A stretch of DNA of 64,000 bases from Trogon surrucura (lineage: Eukaryota > Chordata > Aves > Trogoniformes > Trogonidae). The DNA lies in NCBI GenBank assembly GCA_020746105.1, contig CM036617.1:133947845-134011844 (forward strand). The letters are read 5' to 3'. Of this stretch, positions 38,238-49,719 are shown piece by piece. Every line of letters begins with the position of its first letter. The stretch's first letter is position 1. The notes below the pieces were generated by a model. It did no database searches and was not told the DNA's origin. It was given only the letters and a program-made list of their open reading frames with translations. The translations under genes were made by a program, and so were the position numbers.

Positions 38238-40480
38238 CCCTGATTTATCACTGTGATCAGCACACAAACCTTCATGATACCTGCTTAGAGAGTTCTCTCT
38301 TCCCAATTTAAGCTTCTGCAAAGAGACTCCAAATGCCTGCAGAGAGGTGTTTCCCCTGAGCACAGCCTAGGAGCCTTCCTCCTTACTGAGGTAAATAGCT
38401 GTGCTGGAGCAAACCACCAGGCTCCTCATCAGATGGTTGGTTGTTTCTGGCTTTCCCTATTCTGCGTTAGAAATGCCCCTCCACAAGCCCAACAGGTGTC
38501 ACATATTCTGTTGCAAAGAGAAAGCTCATGGCCTTTGAAGCCAGTGACACTCAGGTGCCTGAGGTTATAGTTTTCAGTCTGTTCAACACTTGTCCTTCCT
38601 TCTCTCCAACAGCACTGAGTAGTCACTAATTTTACAAAACATCTGAGTGTTCTTTACCCATTAGAGTTCACAGGCACACTCCGAATCCTCACTAACGCGC
38701 AGGGAACTTGGTTTTGAGGATACAATCTCTGGAGGTTTCCTGGCTTTCTGCTGGAGTCAGCAAAAGTTTTCTCAACATCTGATTTCTGAGACCCTTTTCT
38801 CTCTTTTTCACCCTTCCTCAGAGAGACTTTGTGTCCCTGCAGACTGTGACCTTCACCCAGTGTAGCTTGGGAGCATCCTCTCTCCACTGAGGTCTACAAG
38901 GATCTGTTACTCTCCAACTCCAGTTTGCAAAAATATTGTTGGTGGTGGGATTAGAGCAAAGAGAGGCAGCGCCAGGTGGGTGAGGAGCATCTCTGCAGGA
39001 CAGAAATCAGGGAAACATGACAGCCACAAACTTGGTGGGGTGGGGAGGGGCGACTGGTGTGTGGTGCTCAGGCTTTTCTTCTCACTCTACTGCAGGGTCA
39101 GTGTGTGATGCTGGATAAGCCCCACTTTCCCCATGGGTGCAGTACAGCATCTGTCCTGGAGAGGTGAGAACCAGACTTGCATGGAATTTAAAAATCAGTT
39201 AAATATTTATGAGAAATATTACATTCAGAAGAGAGACTGGCTGGCTAATATTATTCATCCCTCCTGGATTCTGATGTTTAATTAATGCTTGCAAAGTGCT
39301 TTGAGATGCTTGGATGAAAGTGATACAAACACATCACCGCACGCTGTGACCCTCGGTCCTGGAGGTACCTGCTCACCACACAGCTGTAGCAGCTCTGAGA
39401 GATGAGACTCCCTCCTGAATCTCTTCTCTGGAGTGAGAATAGGTCCATGTGAGGGCCCAGCCTGCAGTTTTGGCACCTCAGACCCGCAGCCCTGCTTCTC
39501 CTTGCAACTCTGCTTCAAGGTCAAGTGCATTATGGAAGCTTTACTTCTTCAGGGAATGCTATTTCTGGTAGATATTTGCGGTGACATAACTCAACTTTTA
39601 AAAGAAGCCAGTGTTTCTGCATTACAGTGTGCTGGGGAGACAAAATGCAAGCCAGAATCCATGCCAACTGAAGCATCAGCTCAATGCCCCAGATCCCCTA
39701 ACCCCCAGACAGCAGGGTCTTACAATCCCAACGTGACTTTTCTCAGCTCTGTTTTTCCCAGGAGAGCCTCTCTCTGGGAACTGGGCAGCAGAAGGGACAT
39801 TTCTATTTGTGGGCATATGAGAGTGTTTTGAGGATCCTGATGTGATTGTGGCAGGCTCTCGCAGGAGAGATGTGTCACAGAGCAGGGATTTCACAAGCTC
39901 TAGACACTGGCAAAGGTGGCACCTATCCCATCCCATGCTGTCCCGTGCCGTGCCATCCCATCCCATCCCATCCCATCCCATCCCATCCCATCCCATCCCA
40001 TCCCATCCAATCCCATTTTGTCCTGTAGCCTGTATCGCACACTGGGAAGCTCCTTCCCCACAGAGATGGCTCGTTCCCTGTGATGGGACAGCTTCATCTT
40101 TGGAGAAAGGCACAACCACTGGATCAGTTGTTGCACTGAAGACCTGACCAGTGCTGTTCCTTTCACATGTGGTGGCATGTTATGAATCTTGGCACTGTCC
40201 CTGTCTGTCCCTGCTCCTCCAAAGCCTGGCTGTGTCTTGCACCTCCGTCCTCTAGACAGAGGGGCAAGTCACTGCGAGGATGAGAAGAGTGGGTGGCACA
40301 GAGATGAAATCTCAGCTATATCTGGGGCTCAGTGGGTTTCCGCCGTCTTAGCTGAGGCTAGGATTCAGAGACAGAGACACCAAATGTGGGTGGAAAACCA
40401 CAAAAGCCCCCTCCTCCACTTTGCAGAGAAGGGAAGCAGCTGAGGTTCAGAAGCGGTACAGGTTACTCTAAGAGCGCCTT
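38238..40480. other. Intergenic with a TCCCA microsatellite
   Basis: No gene recognised apart from the simple repeat listed separately. Confidence 0.4.
39954..40015. repeat. (TCCCA)n microsatellite
   Basis: About a dozen near-perfect units of the pentamer CCATC/TCCCA. It generates repetitive open frames (HPIPSHPIPS and GWDGMGWDGM) on both strands which should not be taken for proteins. Confidence 0.95.
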
Positions 40481-41018
40481 TGTGTTAGGTTTGTAAGGCA
40501 AGGTTTTGGTAGCAGAAGGGCTGATGAGTGGCTTCTGTGAGAGGTGAGCAGGAGCTAGCCCCATGTTGGTCAGAGCCATAGCCAGCTGGGCCCAAAACAG
40601 CCCTAACATAGGCCAAAGCTGAGGCAATCAGCGATGTTGGTGGTGCCTCTGCGATACCATACTTAAGAAAGAGTAAAAAACACCGCACAGCACCTGTGAA
40701 AGACAGAAATGAGAAAATGTGAGAGAAACAACACTGCAGACACCAAGGTCAGTGAAAAAGCAGAGAGAGAAGGTGCTCCACCCAGGCACCGGAGCAGAGA
40801 TTCCCCTGCCACACTTGGAGAAGACCATGGTGATGCAGGCTGTGCCCCGGCAGACCACAGAGGTCCGTGTTGGAGCAGACCTCCACACTGCAGCCCATGG
40901 GGAGCCCGCACTGGAGCAGGCTCCTTGCAGGAGCTGTGGCTCATGGAAGACACAAGCTGGAGCAATCTGTTCCTGAAGGACAGTACGACATGCAGAGGAC
41001 CCACACTGGAGCAGTCAG

Positions 41019-41230
41019 AATAATCAATTTCTGGAAGAGCTCAGATTGGACAGTACCTCGAAAGATCATCTGGTTCAGCCTTCATGGGAAAGCAGCCCTA
41101 GACGAGATTATCTAGCACTCTGTCCAATCACATCTTGAAAGCCTCCAGTGATGAGGACTCTACCATGTCACTGGGGAGGTTGTTCCAGTGAATGATTGTT
41201 CCCACTGTAAAAAATGTCTTTCCTATGTTG
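41019..41230 (-). mobile_element. CR1 LINE 3' fragment nested in an LTR
   Basis: Minus-strand copy of an older CR1 subfamily, lacking the terminal microsatellite: ACCTCGAAAGATCATCTGGTTCAG, then ATCTTGAAAGCCTCCAGTGATGAGGA, and GGTTGTTCCAGTG. It interrupts the LTR between its two CACACTGGAGCA blocks. Confidence 0.75.
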
Positions 41231-41500
41231 AGACAAACATGAAGAAACGCAGCTGATGGGAAGAACCCACACTGGAGCACTTCATGAGGGACTGCACAGT
41301 GGAGCAGGGGAAGAGCAGGAGCAGGAAGGAGCAGCAGAGATGAGGTGCTAGGATCTGACTACAACACCCACAATCTGTCCCCCTGCAATATGCAGGAGGA
41401 GGAAGGAGAAGCAGAAGAATCAGGTGTGAAATTAGGAAGAAAAAGGGGGTGGGGGGAAGATGTTTTTAGTTTTGCTTTCATTTCTCACTATTGTAAAATT

Positions 41501-42440
41501 ATAGAATCATAGAATGTTTTGAGATAAAAAAGCCCTTTAAAGGTCATCTAGTCTATCCCCCCTGCACTGAGCAGGGGCATCTTTAACTGGATCAAGTCGC
41601 TCAGAGCCCCATCAAGCCTGACCTTGAATGTCTCCAGGGATGGGGCTTCTACCACCTCACTGTGCACCCTAGTCCAGTATTTCACCACCTTCATTGGGAA
41701 AAATTTCTTCCTTATATCTAGCCTAAATATTTCCTTTTTTAGTTTAAAAACATTACCCCTCATGTTATCGCAACAGGTCTTGATAAAATGTCTGTCCCCA
41801 TCTTTCCTGCAGGCCCCCTTCAGGTACTAGAAGGCTGCTATAAGGTCTCCCTGAACCCTTCTCTTCTCCAGGCTGAACAACCCCAACTCTCTCAGCCTGT
41901 CCTCACAGGAGAAGTGCTCCAATGCTCTGATCATTTTTTTGGCCCTCCTCTGGAGCCTTTCCAATAGGTCTACGTCCTTCTTGTGCTGAGGACTCCATAG
42001 CTGGACACAATACTCCAGATGAGGTCTGACCAGAGTGGAGCAGAGGGGGAGAAGTATTTCCCTTGACCTGCTGGCCATGCTTCTTTTGATGCAGCCCAGG
42101 ATGCAGTTGGCCTTCTGAGCTGCAAATGCACATTGACAGCTCATGTCCACCTTTTCATCCGCCAGGACAATCATGTTCTTCTCCATGGGGCTGTTCTCAG
42201 TCCCTTCGTCATCCACGTGGTATTGATACCAGAGGTTTACCCTGACCCAGGTGCAGAGCCTTGCACTTGGCCTTGTTGAACCTCATGAGGTTCACCCGGG
42301 CCCACTTCTCAAGCCTGTCCAGGTCCCTCTGGATGACATCCCATCCCTCAGACGTGTCAACTGTACCACTTACTTTGGTCTCATCTGCAACCTTGCTGAA
42401 TTGTCTACGTCATTGATGAAGATTTTAAACAACACCAGTG
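41501..42440 (-). mobile_element. CR1 LINE nested in an LTR
   Basis: Left end ATAGAATCATAGAATGTTTT is the complement of the CR1 tail. The minus strand carries ORF2 C-terminal text such as [33 protein letters not shown], with frameshifts and stops elsewhere. The LTR sequence resumes just right of it (CTATCCTACTCTATTTTTAATT), so the CR1 inserted after the LTR. Confidence 0.9.
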
Positions 42441-42655
42441 CTGGTAAGACTCTATCCTACTCTATTTTTAATTGGCCATAACAGTCTTTCCCCAAGTTGA
42501 GTCTGTTTTCCTCATGATGGTATCTGTTGAGTGATTTCCCTGTCCTTATCTTGATCCGTGAGGTTTTTTTCATCTTGTCCCTCTGCCCTGCTGAGGAGAG
42601 GGAGTGAGAGAGTGGCTGGGTGAGCAGCTGGCAGCCAGCCAAGGTCAGCCCACCA

Positions 42656-45600
42656 CTATAAAAATATTCTCTCATCTCACCCCAAATTTCAGCCGTACTC
42701 CACAGACAGATGCTTCTAATGTATCATCAGGAATCCTCTCTTCCTCTGTTGATTTCCCTGCACAAGCACTGGGGTCAAGTCCACAGCCCACTCCTCAGAT
42801 ATGCCTTCTCTTAGTGGTGATGGAGGAGACAGGCTGGGTAATGGAGGTCGGCTGGATCCAGATCTGCTCAGCTAACATGTTATTTTGTGAGCTTTCTTTG
42901 TCAGTAGAGCAGAACTGCTTTCCAACCATTCACTTTGAAGTTTCAGCCCCGTCACGGTCTCCCATCATTGCCATATGGCCAATAGGCTCTCTCTGTTTTA
43001 TACACTCATTCTCCCCAGGCGCTGCAATATATTGCCTTCTGTTATGGTCTACATTTCTGTTCAAACCCAGAGCTGAAATCACATGCATTTGAAAAATCAC
43101 CATCTACCTAGAGAAAGTCGGCGGATGTCAGCAGAACCCGGACTGGTAGCAAAACCTTGCTGACGCTCCAGCTGGAGAGGAGGAGACATCAAGGCCAAAG
43201 TCTGCTTCTGAGCTTTTTTCTGAACACCAACTTCGTTCCTCTTTTGTTTCAGCCATAGCTGGGTAAGATCAGTTACAGCAGGTGACAAGCACAAGGAGAC
43301 AGAGACACGGAGGCAGAGAGGAAGGAAAAGAGGTAAGGAAACTTTCTTTCTTTCTATGAGAAAAGAGGCCAATCTATTTTCATTTTTTTTAATGTTATGA
43401 ACTTTACTATTCCACACGAGTTGCTGTTTTGGCACGGATGGATTGGTTTTGCCCCACGTAAAGGTCTGATGTAAAACCGTCTTGAAACTTTGACTTGATA
43501 ATATTTCTGCCTGTGCAATTCTTCAAGGCATTTTAGTTTTAACTAAGAAAGGTTTGTGTCCCTGGATTTTTCCTTGAAAGGGGCAAAAAAAAAAAAAAAG
43601 AGGGCTATGAAAAGCTCTATCTGCTTCAGAGCCTGAGGATCTCACAGATCTTTTAAACTCATGCGCATGGAAAAAGGTCCAATATGAGGGCCTGTCACGG
43701 ATGACTGAATATACCCAAGGGCTAGAAATGCGCCGGGGAGCAGCCCTCCACCAGCTGCCACTTGCTATCACCTTCTCCATGCGCCCTCCAGGAAGGGGAA
43801 CTTTAGTCTAAAAAAATCCGGAAAAATAGGAAGATGCCGCTCTCCAGCTATTTAGGGACATCTGCTTACATCTGTACGTGTTGAGACTGGAGGGGTCTGC
43901 TCTGCTAATCCAGGCTGACTGGCTCACTGCCTGACACCGGCTGCCGATGTAGCCTGATGTACTAGCTCAGGGCTGAGTGAGCTGGATCTCTTGGAGAAAG
44001 AGGGATCCTTTCAATTTAAGGACACCAGAAAAGAAACTTACTTTCCCCTTCTGCTGCACTGTTGAAAACGGGAGTTTCATTTCTGGTTGAATTTTTTGAC
44101 TTTCAGGTGGTGTATCCTACTCAACCTTTGTCAGCCACTTCAGATATTCCTCTGCATGGTGCATTAAGGTTGAGCTCAGGTTACTGCTTTGTGTTTGCCA
44201 CTATATACTGAACAGCCCTCTTAAGTCTCTGGTGCATGTTTGCCTCAAATCAATTTGCAGCCTTTTCCTTTACCCTCCCTAAGTGTTTCATAAACATGGC
44301 TGCCAAAGCTGCCTGCAGTACAGCAGGGCTCGCCGCATCTAAACTGAGCATCCGTCCTGCTCCCGCACGCGGTCTTCAAGTGCCCAGGGACAGTGCCACC
44401 CGGTCTGCTGCATCGTCATGCGGGGACCCTGTATTCTGCAGGAAAAAAATAAGGAGGGATGCGTTTTTGCTCTGAATGGGCATGTATAGGCCATTTTGCT
44501 GTGCTGACCTTATCAATACATATATAGATTCTTTTCAAGTCCTGGCTGCACATCAAGTAGACTGCCTGGTGAGATCCCACAGCTGCGTTAATGGTATCTG
44601 AACGTCATCCCAAACATGCACATGGCTTGGGAAGGTGATGGAGGGCCTTGCCTTCAGAGGCCACCTCAGCGCCTTTGCTAGTAACAGCCTCCAGTGCCTT
44701 TAGGAAGTCACCCCCTGAGTGCAGTTGCCAGCCATAGAATGAAAGGTGGCTTGTGGAGCGAAGAAAAGGAGGGTTAGAAGGAAATACGAGGGGCTAGGCA
44801 GCAAAGACGAAGCTCAGAAAGCAAGTTCTGAAATGAGGCAAAGGCAGGTCTTGGCTTCCGCTTAGGCTGCCAGAGGGGTTAGAGTCCAGGCTGCTGAGAT
44901 GTAGCTGCTTGTCATGGCCTCCAGACGAGCCGAGGCACGTGGCTGGGCCCAGGGTACTTTCTGGCTGGGGAAAGCTCTGCTGGTTCTGACATGGTGGCCT
45001 CACCGCCCTGCAACTTCCTGAGGGTGGGTCCTCTCTCTTTCTTTTTTTTGAGGGGGGGGGATCGGCAGTTTTCACCTGCCTGGTCCCACAGAGCCAACCC
45101 CAGCACCTCCCTCTGGCAGCAGCTCCGAAGAGTGGTGGCTGCTCTCAGGCCAGAGGCGATCAAGGGAAAATCAAGGCAGGGGAGGCCAGTCTTGGGGGGG
45201 AACAGTAAGGCCCATGAAACGACCTTCACTGCTATCGTCTCTTTGCTCTCTGCTGGTGATTTTAGCTGCATTTGGTCTCTTACCTTGCCAGTTGCTCGCA
45301 TACATTTGCTTTAATGTTAATAAGAAATTTCAAAGAAACAGCTGCTCGGCAAAAGAGCCACACCAGCTTTGCTTCAAATGTTTAAATTGAGAAAAAAAGA
45401 AGTGACCCTCTGTAACCCAGAGCCCCAAAGCCAGGTCCAGCTACTGTGTGGGGACCGGAGGCAGCTGCCTCGTCCCTCAGCAGCCATGGCAAAGGGAAGT
45501 GCAGTGCAGCGGTGGCAGCTGGGGTGCGGAGCCCCTGTGCGGATGGGTGGCGGGGAGGCCCCACCACCACCACCCCAACGGAGCGGGATGCTGCCAGATC

Positions 45601-48009
45601 AAAAGCATAGCCACAAGCAAGAGCGAGAGAAGAAAACAAGAAAACCACACTGCATGAAAGAGGCAAAGGAACACAGAGAGAGGGAGATGGCCTACTCTGC
45701 ATCGGCAGTGGTTGCCAAGTCTTTCATTTGTTGTTTTTTTAATATTTTTTTTAATTGCAGTTTCCTCCTGTGTCATGCCAGTGACAGCCTGAGGCAGCGT
45801 TCGCTGCAGCCATCGCCTGCTGGGGCTCGGTGCTGCCAGCCCTTCTCCCAAGCAGATGTTCTCCCAGCCAGACTTGGAGCTACAGGCATCATTTCCCAGA
45901 GCAAGACTGCTCACTACCTCAGCGCTCCTTCTTCTATACCTCAGAGAGGCAGGCATTATTAAAATAAGTCAAGAAGGAAATTAAACCAGTTTAATAAGAG
46001 GGGGAAGTTAAAATGAAATGGAAATCAATGTTCACTTGGGAGGGAGCCCTGCTCCTCTGCCGCTAGCCTTGCTAATAAATCAAGTATGCCTGGGCTGTTT
46101 TTGGCACAGAGGCCAACTGGCATGAGATGGTCTGGGCTATTAAACTCACTTAACCTCCAAAATGAACTGGCTACCTGCCAGTCGCCTAATGGGAGTGGTC
46201 CCTGGCCTGTGCTAACACCTAAATGCATCCCTGGAGTTGGTCGGGAGAGCGAGAGCTGTCCTGGGCCAAAAATATGTCAGGAAATGTTCTAGCAATTTAA
46301 CAGGACTGATGAGTGTGTTCCAGAGCCTGGGGACATTCCCTGACACCACTTAATTTATGAGTACCACCATAAGATACAGCTGGGCTGCCTGTAAGGAGGC
46401 TGCGGGTCTGCTACAGGCATCTGACAAGGAGAGCCGCTTGCTCAGTTAACACAGCAGAGCCTTGCTTGCTGAGATCTGTAAACTCCAGAGTAGCATTGCC
46501 TTTGACCTGGCCTGGAGGGATACAAGAGGAGATATAAAGGCAGGAAGAAAACAGGAAGTGTCACACATGAGAAGTAAACAGGGAGCGAGAGAAAGCATAT
46601 GAAAGAAATGCCAGCTGAAGGCAGCCCGTTTTCCCGGCTGACTTGTAACATGTAGGTGGTAAACATCATATGGTAGAGATCTGCCACAGAAATACAAAGG
46701 TTAATGTGAATGAAGTAAGAACGCAGAACATGTGAAACCAGGAGAAGAAACAGAAAAACAAAAGTGTATCAATCTGCATCTACCAAACTGAGCAAGGTCA
46801 GCAGTTCACCCGTCCCACACTGCTCTGGTTGTGCGGTTTTGCTAAACAACCAGGTAGCAAGAAGGCAAAAAACAAACTGAAGCCATAAGATGACAGGTAA
46901 ATAGAGATGCCCAGCCAAAACAAAAGTATGGTATGTGACTCAGCATTTTCATTAATTCTTACCTTTTCCATTACCTTCAGGTTTCATAAAAATATGAAAT
47001 ATTTGAAGTCCAGCACTGACTATACTAATTCGTAGGTACCACTTTAGAGTGCGGGCTGACTTTTCCTGCTGTGTCACCTGTCCTATGGGGATATGTGACA
47101 CAAGTGTTCATGATGGGGACCAGGTTTCTTCTATCATCTCAGGAGTGGGTCTTGCTCGGGGCTCTGCACCAGTTCTCAGTTATTGATGTTTCTTCAGAAT
47201 AAGATGCGTACAGATGCCTTGTTGTTGCCCCTTTCTTTATTCTGTAGAGTAGCCCAGCAAACTGCTCAATCACTGCTGCTGCATCTTGTTAGAAGTGATC
47301 TCCAATCACATGCACTGGCTCCTTTGTTTTACTATTTTTGCACAAAACAGCTCATGCAAACATTCCCTGGGGCTGGGAAGGTTTTTTTTCGTTTCGCATG
47401 AGGCAGGTCTCAGATATTGTTTGACTGTGCCATTGCCATCTATTTCTCTTCTGATGGTGCACGTGGCTGCTGCCTTGCTCTTGCACCTGGATTTGTCATA
47501 TGTGCACATGTGTACATCTGTTTAGCTGACAGATTGTCAGTCATGCTGACCTCATCTCCATCTAAATGTAGTGCTGGTATTTTCATCTATTCTTTGATAG
47601 TTTCATGTGCTCTGAACATTTTAATTAATTCCCATATATAATTATCCTCTAATAGAATATATTATACTTAATATTGCACATAGTACATATAAATATTGTA
47701 TAAAATTATTCTTGTATTTCTTTTGAGGTCAATCCCATTATGACTCCAGGCTTCATTCTGTCATGCTTTTGGCATGGGGAGTGTGACCTTTGGGAGAAGC
47801 AAGGTCACCTCACTGTTTTTGCTTGCTCCTTGGATCAGTTAACTTGCTTGGCTTCCTTTTTGTGATATATGCCTTGATTTCAGGATGGAGAACTCAGTAT
47901 TCTCCTTGCACCAGCAGCCATGGTCCCCTTCAACTTGTCAGTCCAACCAGCTGTAGTTGATACAAGCACTTGGTATCTGCTACAGTCAGATACTTAATCT
48001 AATATTTAC
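42656..48009. other. Intergenic, upstream of CD4
   Basis: No gene recognised. Short frames such as 44236-44475 and 45369-45962 lack domains. Distal CD4 control elements could lie here but I can point to none from sequence alone. Confidence 0.4.
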
Positions 48010-48600
48010 ATGGTAAGGAGACCTCTAGATGTCTCCAGTCCAACCTCCTGCTCACAGCTGGGTTGACTCTCAAACTAGAACACATTGCTCAGGGCCTTTT
48101 CCAGGGAACTTCTGAACATCTCCAAGGATGCAGATCTCCTGATGTCTCTTGGCATCTGTTCCAATGACAAACTGCCTTCGGTGGGAAGAAATTTTTCCAT
48201 GTATCTAGTCAACAGTTCCTTGCTTTAGCCTACTGCTGCTGTTGCTGCCTCCTGTTCCTCTCCTGTGCACATCTGAGAAGAATGTGTCTCCTTCTTCTAC
48301 GTAATATCCTTTAGATAGTGGGAGACTGAAGTCAGACCCCACCTTGGCTCTCTTCTCCCTGCCAAACCCAGCTTTCTGTCTTTCCCTGCTTCTCATGTGC
48401 TCCAACATCCTCATCATCCTAGTAGCTCTCCATTGGACTCTATCCAGTTTGTTGGCATCTGGCTTGCACTGTGGGCCCAAAATTGAATCCTGTATCATAG
48501 ATGATACCTCAGACTTGTCAAATAGAGTGAAATAATTTCTTTTCTCAGCTTGCTGGCTGTGCTCTTGCTAACGCAGCCCTGTATGTGTTTTTCTTAATTG
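48010..48600 (-). mobile_element. Old CR1 LINE fragment
   Basis: Minus-strand remnants of CR1: GACCTCTAGATGTCTCCAGTCCAACC at the left, CTTCTCATGTGCTCCAACATCCTCATCATCCTAGTAGC near 48390 and GGACTCTATCCAGTTTGTTGGCATC near 48434. The terminal microsatellite is lost and the frame is broken, indicating an older insertion. Confidence 0.8.
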
Positions 48601-48951
48601 CTGCACGTGTGATGATAAACCACCATAGAGAAGTCAAAAAGCACAAAACTCTTAGCAATATAAACACCTGCAGACCAATGAATGCCAGAAATCTAGGAGT
48701 GAATAAAATGAAATTTTTAATACCTCTAGGGGAAATGCTGCAGCTGGGTTCTTTGCTGAAACATAGGGCTCTGGTAACTTTACCAATGACTTCCCACTTC
48801 GTGGCACTGAATGATGGTGGTTGCTGACTGGAAACATGGGCCCCATCCACTGGGGTCTGAAAATAAACCATTATTAACAGAGCGTTTGTGTCTTCCAGTA
48901 TAGCATCCCTTATGTCTTGACCCACTTATTCCTGATAGAAGTTAGTCAAGG

Positions 48952-49657
48952 TGATTCGTTTTTATCCCAAAGATGAAATTAAGACACAAACGATGTCAGA
49001 TGTCACAAAAGCACAACCCTTTATTGACTAACAACTACTGGAGAGTGCTAGGAAAGAAAGGTAAGGAAATGGAAAAGCTAAGCAGTAAAACATTTAAGAT
49101 AGTAAGAAGTACAGCAGATCCAGAGATGTCTCGCAAGTCCACCTGTTTCGATTCAATGGGGAAGATCTTCAAAGAATAGCTGTTCACGGCAGCATTATAT
49201 AGTGTTCCAAGGGCTGCTTTGCCTATCCTCCTTCTGTTCAGCGCATGCGTATGAGGGTCGTCAGGAATGATCTTTACCCCTCCCAGCGTCGCCTCTGTCA
49301 GTGGAGCATGCATAGGTCTCCAGAGGGCCCATTTATGCCGACATAGTATGACTTGACAACTTGCAACACCTTCGGGCTTACACACTGTTGGACTTTTGTG
49401 CTTGCAGGACAGCTGCCGTATCAGCGGTTGAGCGGGGCCCAGAAGTTGTTGTTTAGGACTTCAAGCCCCGTGGCTTATCTGGGATGGGCCCTTAAGTTTT
49501 TATTTAGGACTTGTCAGTGGTCCAAGCTTGCAAACAGCAGCCTTGAAGTTTCTTCGCGGGGAATTTCAGAAAGGTTGAAACAAACATTTAACACAGTCTC
49601 TTCTTTGCAGGGAATTTCAGCAAGGTTGAGATAAACATTTTAACACAGTCTCTTACA
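48952..49657 (-). mobile_element. Solo LTR abutting CD4, antisense
   Basis: Read on the minus strand it starts TGTAAGAGACTGTG and ends AACGAATCA, giving TG...CA ends. It has a TATATAA box (49194-49202), an AATAAA (complement at 49020-49025) about 170 bases further and a TTGTGCTTTTGTGACATCTG stretch after it: U3 about 455, R plus U5 about 250 bases. The U3 begins with a tandem duplication of about 50 bases (49558-49608 and 49609-49657). No internal genes or clear target duplication were found, so boundaries are approximate. It ends about 62 bases before the CD4 start codon. Confidence 0.7.
49558..49657 (-). repeat. Tandem ~50 bp duplication in the LTR U3
   Basis: Two imperfect copies of a unit containing GGGAATTTCAG, AAGGTTGA and ACACAGTCTCTT. 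Each has a GGGAATTTC core (49558-49566, 49610-49618) close to, but not fully matching, an NF-kappaB site. Duplicated U3 blocks are typical retroviral enhancer repeats. Confidence 0.7.
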
Positions 49658-49719
49658 GCTTGGCAACAACAGCATTTCCAGGCCTGCAGTCTGCAGCCAG
49701 GAGGAGCGCTCTCGAAGCA

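Larger units (their letters stand above)
40481..42655 (+). mobile_element. Bird LTR element interrupted by two nested CR1s
   Basis: Recognisable as a widespread avian ERV LTR. A TTTTGGTAGCAGAAGGGCTG start is followed by GGTGGTGCCTCTGCGATACC, a repeated CACACTGGAGCAG-type sequence, a G-rich AAAGGGGGTGGGGGGAAGATG block at about 41442, and an end with CCCAAGTTGAGTCTGTTTTCCTCATGATGG and GCAGCCAGCCAAGGTCAGCCCACCA. The continuity is broken by a CR1 at 41019-41230 and another at 41501-42440; removing them leaves roughly 1.0 kb. The start may be 40481 or about ten bases later. No internal retroviral genes are present. Confidence 0.75.

Noticed and set aside
39676-40178. Repetitive frames (WDGMG and IPSHP units)
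   Set aside because: Direct translation of the TCCCA microsatellite.
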